A DNA stretch of 18,414 nt from Thermoplasmata archaeon (GTDB taxonomy: Archaea > Thermoplasmatota > Thermoplasmata > Lutacidiplasmatales > UBA184): NCBI GenBank assembly GCA_030039865.1, contig JASHUS010000166.1, positions 1-18,414 of the forward strand, written 5' to 3'. Position numbers and translations under genes: made by a program. Under the pieces are notes generated by a model. The model was not told the origin of the DNA and ran no database searches. It saw only the letters and a list, made by a program, of their open reading frames with translations. Numbering within the stretch: position 1 is the first letter of the stretch; each line of letters starts with the position of its first letter. This document shows positions 14,463 to 18,414 of the stretch, one piece after another.

Positions 14463-14483
14463 CCGCTCCCGGGGCGTGGCCGC

Positions 14484-14489
14484 TTTGAA
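14484..14489 (+). promoter_or_regulatory. TATA-like box of the PH/zinc-ribbon gene
   Basis: CTTTGAAG, with TTTGAA 27-32 bases before the ATG at 14516, repeats almost exactly the CTTTTGAA box found before the DUF885 gene on the other strand. Confidence 0.5.
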
Positions 14490-14515
14490 GTGGGTACCCT
14501 ACGGAGACTCGTCCG

Positions 14516-15073
14516 ATGTCCACCGAAGCCTGGAGCGCGCCGACGGACGCGCTCACGACGCCCGACCAGATTGACCTGCGCGCGAGGGAGGAGCTCGATC
14601 GCCTGCCGGGTGAGCGGATCCTCCGTTGCTGGAAGACCGCGCTCGGCTTCCTTGTGATGACGAACCTGCGGGTCGTCGGGCTCTGGCACAAGCCCCAGCT
14701 CTTCGCGCCGGGCGAGTGGCACGCCGGACCCACGTTCTTCTACTACAACCTGGGGCCGATCCACGTCATCGCGGCCCGGTTCGTCGAGCTCGCCGAGATC
14801 TACGACGAGGGCGCGGGCTCGGCCCGGTTCCTGGTCGAGGATCCGGGTCTCGTCGCCCGAGAGATTGAGGGGGCCCGGATCGCGGGCCGGGCCGAGTGGG
14901 ACGCGCGGCGCCGCCTGGCCCAGGAGGATCTCCATCGGCCGCATCCGCTCGCGCCCCCGCCGGGCACGACGGTCGTGGTCCGCGAGATCGTCAAGGTCCG
15001 CTGCGCGTTCTGCGGCAACCTCATCCCCGCGTCGTCCTCGCTCTGCCCGTCGTGCGGGGCTCCGCAGCGGTAG
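14516..15073 (+). CDS. PH-like domain protein with C-terminal zinc ribbon, function unknown
   Basis: A 185-residue protein. Residues about 30-65 (G-E-R-I-L-R-C-W-K, then F-L-V-M-T-N-L-R-V-V-G-L-W) resemble the start of bacterial PH-like domains, in which a strand with M-T-N-x-R is typical. The middle (95-150) is predicted helical and charged. The C-terminus holds a four-Cys zinc ribbon: C163 and C166 in C-A-F-C-G-N, C177 and C180 in C-P-S-C-G. No signal peptide or membrane helix is seen. The ATG is supported by the box 27-32 bases upstream. The nuclease-like gene begins 25 bases after its stop, in the same direction, so the two probably form a transcript. Zinc ribbons of this sort often mediate protein or nucleic-acid contacts, but no role can be assigned. 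Confidence 0.75.
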   Translation: MSTEAWSAPTDALTTPDQIDLRAREELDRLPGERILRCWKTALGFLVMTNLRVVGLWHKPQLFAPGEWHAGPTFFYYNLGPIHVIAARFVELAEIYDEGAGSARFLVEDPGLVAREIEGARIAGRAEWDARRRLAQEDLHRPHPLAPPPGTTVVVREIVKVRCAFCGNLIPASSSLCPSCGAPQR

Positions 15074-15086
15074 CCCCGCCGGCCCC

Positions 15087-15092
15087 GAGGAG
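15087..15092 (+). promoter_or_regulatory. Shine-Dalgarno site of the PD-(D/E)XK gene
   Basis: GAGGAG lies 6 bases before the GTG at 15099. It supports that GTG as the start over the longer in-frame opening, which runs back antisense-like into the previous gene. Confidence 0.55.
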
Positions 15093-15098
15093 CCGCGA

Positions 15099-15824
15099 GT
15101 GCCCGAACGCATCCGTACGATACCGGTCCACGAGGTCGTGCGCCGCGTGTACCCCCGTCCGCCGCCGGAGGAGAAGGACCACATCGCGATGGCGATCGGC
15201 CGGGCGATCGACGGCGTGCTCGCTCAGTTCGGCTACGAGCAGCGCCAGGGCCGGCACCCGACGGCGAGCGCGATGCGCCGCTACGGGGGCACGCTGCTCG
15301 ACGACGCGCTCGAGGAGGCGGCCGTCGAGGTACCGGCGCCCGAGCGGGAGCGTCTCCTCGACCGGCTCGGTGCGGTGCTGCAAGCCTACCGGAAGACCGA
15401 GATCGCCGGACTACCCCGGCCCAAGACCCACGTCATCGTCATCGACGGCCTCGTCGGGGTCTACGCCCAGCCGGACTACTGGGACGGGAAGCGCCGGTTC
15501 TACGAGATGAAGAGCTTCCGGGCGATCCCTCCGCCGCCGGACGTCGCGCTCCAGGTGCGGCTCTTCCAGCTCGCGTTTCCCGGATTCGAGGCGGTGCTCC
15601 TCTGCCTGAACCGACACGCGGACCCGGTCGAGACCACGAGCGCCGTGATCCCACCGCCGAAGGACGAGGAGACGGTCGAGGCGCTGCGCCAGGCGTACCG
15701 GGTGGGGCGTGAGTTCGGCGAGGAGAAGGTGCTCCAGTACGTCGAGGGCCCGTTCGTCCACTACTCGCTCGGCTCGTGGGCCGGAGGACCGGAGGCGACG
15801 GGCGGCTCGGGATCCGGGGCCTGA
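15099..15824 (+). CDS. PD-(D/E)XK nuclease-like protein (RecB/Cas4-type fold)
   Basis: A 241-residue protein from a GTG start. The order of motifs fits the RecB/Cas4-like nuclease core: an N-terminal helical region with H29 and G-R-A-I-D-G near 34-39, a strand V-I-V-I-D-G-L-V-G-V-Y-A ending in D126 (Q-P-D), then F-Y-E-M-K with E136 and K138 as the E-x-K pair, and Q-V-R-L-F from Q152 with an aromatic at plus four, the Cas4/RecB QxxxY-type motif. All catalytic positions are present, so it is probably an active metal-dependent nuclease. It lacks the Fe-S cluster Cys of Cas4 proper, and no cas genes or repeats are nearby. A repair or DNA-end-processing role is inferred. The last 15 residues are a Gly/Ser-rich tail. 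It converges on ribA with a 7-base gap. Confidence 0.72.
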   Translation: MPERIRTIPVHEVVRRVYPRPPPEEKDHIAMAIGRAIDGVLAQFGYEQRQGRHPTASAMRRYGGTLLDDALEEAAVEVPAPERERLLDRLGAVLQAYRKTEIAGLPRPKTHVIVIDGLVGVYAQPDYWDGKRRFYEMKSFRAIPPPPDVALQVRLFQLAFPGFEAVLLCLNRHADPVETTSAVIPPPKDEETVEALRQAYRVGREFGEEKVLQYVEGPFVHYSLGSWAGGPEATGGSGSGA

Positions 15825-15831
15825 CGGCCGA

Positions 15832-16557
15832 CTACTCGGTGGAACGCGCCGCCGAGCGGGCGGGGACCTCGACCAGGTCGTCCGTCTGCTCGATGTCGAG
15901 CAGGTGGCCGAGCTTCTTGCGTTTGACCTCGAGGTACTGACGGTTGTGCTCGTTGAGCGCGACCGACATCGGGATGCGGCCGACGATCGAGATCCCGTGC
16001 CGGGTGAGGTCGGCGATCTTCGACGGGTTGTTCGTCATGATCCGGATCGACCGGACGTGCAGCGAGTGGAGCATGTGCGCCGCGACGCCGTAGTCCCGCT
16101 CGTCCGGCCGGAAGCCGAGGAGCTCGTTCGCCTGCACGGTGTCGTAGCCGGCGTCCTGGAGCGCGTAGGCGCGGATCTTGTTCGTGAAGCCGATGCCGCG
16201 CCCCTCCTGACGGAGATAGAGGACGATCCCACGCTCCATCTTGTTGCCGATCATCGTGAGCGCCTCCTGGAGCTGGTCGCGGCAGTCGCAGCGGAGCGAG
16301 CCGATTGCATCGCCGGTCAGGCACTCCGAGTGGAGGCGGACGGGCACTCGTTCCGCGTCGACCACGTTGCCGTGGACGAACGCGGCGTGCTCCTTCCCGT
16401 CGATCGGGTTGCGGAATGCCGCCACCTGGTACGAGCCGAACCGGGTGGGAAGGTCCGCCATCGCGATCAGCCGGACGCACGTCTCGGCCGGAGGCGCGCA
16501 CTGGTGCTCCGCGCTCTCCGCGATGAGGCGGTCGATCTGCTCCTTAGGGATTCCCAT
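15832..16557 (-). CDS. ribA: GTP cyclohydrolase II, stand-alone
   Basis: A 241-residue protein catalysing the first step of riboflavin synthesis, GTP to 2,5-diamino-6-ribosylamino-pyrimidinone 5'-phosphate plus formate and diphosphate. The zinc ligands are C79, C90 and C92 in H-S-E-C-L-T-G-D and L-R-C-D-C. RQEGRGIGF at 116-124, the D152/R154 pair in R-P-D-E-R-D-Y-G, and TNNPSK at 175-180 complete the active site. No DHBP synthase (RibB) domain is fused, unlike many bacterial RibBA proteins. The ATG at 16557 follows a TATA-like box at the right distance; the open frame upstream carries no family sequence. Archaea generally use the unrelated ArfA for this step, so a bacterial origin by transfer is plausible. 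Confidence 0.94.
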   Translation of the reverse strand: MGIPKEQIDRLIAESAEHQCAPPAETCVRLIAMADLPTRFGSYQVAAFRNPIDGKEHAAFVHGNVVDAERVPVRLHSECLTGDAIGSLRCDCRDQLQEALTMIGNKMERGIVLYLRQEGRGIGFTNKIRAYALQDAGYDTVQANELLGFRPDERDYGVAAHMLHSLHVRSIRIMTNNPSKIADLTRHGISIVGRIPMSVALNEHNRQYLEVKRKKLGHLLDIEQTDDLVEVPARSAARSTE

Positions 16558-16575
16558 CGCCGTCACACGGTCCGA

Positions 16576-16590
16576 CGGGGGGATAACGCC
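16576..16590 (-). promoter_or_regulatory. Core promoter of ribA, element shared with the HTH_10 gene
   Basis: The minus strand reads GGCGTTATCCCCCCG, identical to 4754-4768 reversed in front of the HTH_10 regulator. The TTAT core (16583-16586) lies 26-29 bases upstream of the ribA ATG, the position of a TATA box of a leaderless mRNA. Confidence 0.5.
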
Positions 16591-16642
16591 TCGGGTTCCA
16601 CCGGGTAACTCGGACGCCACGGCGGTGGACCCACTGGCGGGT

Positions 16643-18280
16643 CTACGCTGTGCCGACGTCGGCAAGGAGCGTATCGAGCAGCCCGATCGGAGGGCAACCG
16701 AACGCGAGCAGGCGATCGTGGAATGCGGCGAGCTTCCCCCCGAACCGCGAGGAGAGGTATTGCCCGCGGGCATTGAGGATCGCGAGCTTGCCGAGCGTGT
16801 AGCAGAAGTACTCGGGATTGAACGTCCCGCGGATCGCCTCCCGCTCGGCGGGGAGGCGCTCGAAGTGCCCCTCGCGCTGGAAGAGGGCGGTGGCGGCGTC
16901 CACGGTCATCCCGTTGGTGTGCAGGCCGATCGACGCGAGGAGGCGGCAGTCGCGCAGGAGCGCGTCGTGGATCTGGGCGACCTCGGCGGCGTGCGACTCC
17001 CGGCCGAGCCCCTGCTCGATCGCGAGCTGCTCGGCGTAGTGCGCCCACCCCTCGACGAACGACGGCGAGAGGTAGACCTTCCGCGCGAGCGATCCGCTCA
17101 CGCGACGGAAGTGGAGGAACTGGAGGTAGTGACCGGGGAAGACCTCGTGGACGGTGATGTTGCGCAGCATCGCGTAGTTCAGCGAGCGCAACCACTCCTC
17201 GGCCTGGGTCGGCGTCCAGGACGGGTCGACCGGTGTCACGTAGTAGATCCCCTCGGAGGACGCCGTGTCGAACGGTCCGGGCGGGTTCAGGCTCGCGGTG
17301 GAGAGGGCACGGCCCCAGACGGGCGTCTCCTCGACGCGGCAGACCGCCGGTTCGGGGATCGACGCGAGCTCGTGCGCGGTCACGAACCGGCGCGTCTCCT
17401 CGACGTAGCTGCGCGCGGTCGTGAGGAGGTCCCCCGTGGCGGGATGCTGGCGGTTGAGGCGCCCGAAGAGCTCGTCCACGGCGCTGTGCTCCTCGGCCGC
17501 GATCTGGGCGAGCCGCGCCTGGTTCCGCGCGAGGTCGGCCTCGCCGGCCCGACGGATCTCATCGAACGGCGCGTCGATCCCCTCGCGCACGAAGAGCAGG
17601 CGCTGGAACCGGGTCGCCCCGAGCGCGAAATCGGGGGTCGCGCGGGGGAGCTGCTCGTCGCGGAGCCAGGCGAGGAACTGCGCGATCGCCGGCTCCGCCG
17701 CCCCTCGGACGCGCGCGACGTTCGGCCCGAGATGCGCCTTGTCCGCGAACGATTGGGCCTCCCCGAGGTGGGCGGGCAGGCCGCCCCCGATCGCGAGCGC
17801 GAGGTCGACGAACGGCTTCGGCAGCGGAGGCTGCAGGCGGGCCCGACCCTCCTCCAGGATCCGCGGGACCTCCTCGACGACGCGAACGACCGCCGCGACG
17901 CGGCGCTCGGCCGGCGCGTAGTCGCGCGCGAGGTAGTTCGTCAGGGACACCGAGCCGACATACGCCATCGGATTGCGGTCCAGCTCGCGGGCCTCTCGAA
18001 GGTCGAAGAGCGGGCTCTCGAGGAGGAGCCGCAGGAGGAACGCATCGATCCGCCGCTCGGGCGGCAGGCGAGCCGGATCGAACCCGGCGAGCTCGGCGAG
18101 GAGCGTGTCCGCGCTCGCCGCCCATCGATCCGTGCCGCTGCGGGAGAGATCCGGGGACAGGCCGTCGTAGTCGTGCAGGCCGAGGCTCACCGCGTAGCTC
18201 GGCTGGAGCACGAACAGGTGGTCGACGACCCGACGCTCGAGGATGTCGAACGCCGACAGCGGTGTCGAGGAATTTTCCAT
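16643..18280 (-). CDS. DUF885 family protein, putative zinc metallopeptidase
   Basis: A 545-residue protein, usual for DUF885. Hallmarks are H-E-V-F-P-G-H at residues 378-384, S-F-V-E-G-W-A-H-Y with E410 at 407-415, and G-T-F-N-P-E-Y-F-C-Y-T-L-G-K near 485-498. By family knowledge these form a gluzincin-like all-helical fold with a HExxxGH zinc site and a downstream Glu, and they are annotated as carboxypeptidase-like; the substrate has not been settled for most members. No signal peptide or lipobox is seen, unlike many bacterial homologues that are lipoproteins, so this one is probably cytoplasmic. The ATG at 18280 is supported by an AT-rich box at 28 to 34 bases upstream. It ends 85 bases before ribA, which has its own promoter. 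Confidence 0.9.
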   Translation of the reverse strand: MENSSTPLSAFDILERRVVDHLFVLQPSYAVSLGLHDYDGLSPDLSRSGTDRWAASADTLLAELAGFDPARLPPERRIDAFLLRLLLESPLFDLREARELDRNPMAYVGSVSLTNYLARDYAPAERRVAAVVRVVEEVPRILEEGRARLQPPLPKPFVDLALAIGGGLPAHLGEAQSFADKAHLGPNVARVRGAAEPAIAQFLAWLRDEQLPRATPDFALGATRFQRLLFVREGIDAPFDEIRRAGEADLARNQARLAQIAAEEHSAVDELFGRLNRQHPATGDLLTTARSYVEETRRFVTAHELASIPEPAVCRVEETPVWGRALSTASLNPPGPFDTASSEGIYYVTPVDPSWTPTQAEEWLRSLNYAMLRNITVHEVFPGHYLQFLHFRRVSGSLARKVYLSPSFVEGWAHYAEQLAIEQGLGRESHAAEVAQIHDALLRDCRLLASIGLHTNGMTVDAATALFQREGHFERLPAEREAIRGTFNPEYFCYTLGKLAILNARGQYLSSRFGGKLAAFHDRLLAFGCPPIGLLDTLLADVGTA

Positions 18281-18307
18281 GAGGTGAAGGTCAGGGAGCG
18301 GGACGGG

Positions 18308-18314
18308 TTCAAAA
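18308..18314 (-). promoter_or_regulatory. TATA-like box of the DUF885 gene
   Basis: The minus strand reads CTTTTGAACC, with TTTTGAA 28-34 bases before the ATG at 18280, nearly the same as the box before the PH/zinc-ribbon gene. This is the clearest AT-rich patch in the 62-base gap before the next gene. Confidence 0.5.
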
Positions 18315-18342
18315 GCTCACGGGCGCAGAAGACGCGCCGGGG

Positions 18343-18414
18343 TCACTCGACCCAGGTCATCCGGCACGTCGGGCACGTCCGGCCCTCGAGCGGCGTCCCG
18401 CAGACGAAGCAGAC
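18343..18414 (-). CDS. C-terminal zinc ribbon of a gene cut by the window edge
   Basis: The last 24 codons of a minus-strand frame, open to the window edge, read V-C-F-V-C-G-T-P-L-E-G-R-T-C-P-T-C-R-M-T-W-V-E and then stop (TGA at 18343-18345). The two C-x-x-C pairs spaced by nine residues are a compact zinc ribbon at the protein's end. The N-terminal part is outside the window, so the function cannot be named. It points the same way as the DUF885 gene, 62 bases upstream of it. Confidence 0.6.
   Translation of the reverse strand, partial: VCFVCGTPLEGRTCPTCRMTWVE

Noticed and set aside
15099..15824. Assigning the nuclease-like protein as Cas4 of a CRISPR system
   Set aside because: No CRISPR repeats or other cas genes are in the window and the four Fe-S cysteines of Cas4 are missing.
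15824..15832. Shared bidirectional terminator between the nuclease gene and ribA
   Set aside because: The 7-base convergent gap has no T-run or stable hairpin that I can see, so no terminator is claimed.

Overview
The window looks like a chromosomal segment of a GC-rich archaeon, most likely a Thermoplasmata-type lineage from an oxic habitat. That placement is an inference. Its support is a bacterioopsin-activator-type (HTH_10) regulator, which is a mainly archaeal family, together with AT-rich TATA-like boxes about 25-33 bases in front of several start codons, as expected for leaderless archaeal mRNAs. Third-codon G/C is very high throughout, so long antisense open frames are common and most are not genes. 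No tRNA, rRNA, insertion sequence or CRISPR array was seen. No gene-free stretch exceeds 300 bases; the longest is about 110 bases (4737-4845).

Left part (1-5739), mostly minus strand: a VOC-family protein cut by the window edge; a CurA-like medium-chain NAD(P)H oxidoreductase; then a VOC/glyoxalase gene, a DUF1579-like gene and an M2/M3-like zinc metallopeptidase lying head to tail; and a Cys-rich HTH_10 regulator. Divergent from the regulator, on the plus strand, are an ABM-domain protein and a GNAT acetyltransferase.

Centre (5815-13771), plus strand: a compact heme operon hemA-hemC-hemD-hemB-hemQ-hemL-hemE-hemH. Six of the seven junctions are 4-base ATGA/GTGA overlaps; the hemD/hemB junction overlaps by 41 bases. 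HemA and HemL make 5-aminolevulinate from glutamyl-tRNA, HemB, HemC and HemD make uroporphyrinogen III, HemE decarboxylates it to coproporphyrinogen III, HemH (CpfC type) inserts iron into coproporphyrin III, and HemQ decarboxylates coproheme to heme b. This is the coproporphyrin-dependent route, not the siroheme (Ahb) route usual in archaea. Only the coproporphyrinogen oxidase step has no gene here.

Right part (13772-18414): directly after hemH lies a short C-terminal remnant of a PoxB-like thiamine-diphosphate enzyme, overlapping a third VOC gene. Next come a PH-like/zinc-ribbon protein and a PD-(D/E)XK nuclease-like protein. Convergent to these are a stand-alone GTP cyclohydrolase II (ribA) and a DUF885 metallopeptidase-like protein, and the last bases hold the C-terminal zinc ribbon of one more minus-strand gene.

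The points most worth a second look are the archaeal coproporphyrin-pathway operon without its oxidase, the altered HemQ pocket, the poxB remnant with a promoter-like box, and a 15-base identical promoter element shared by the HTH_10 gene and ribA.
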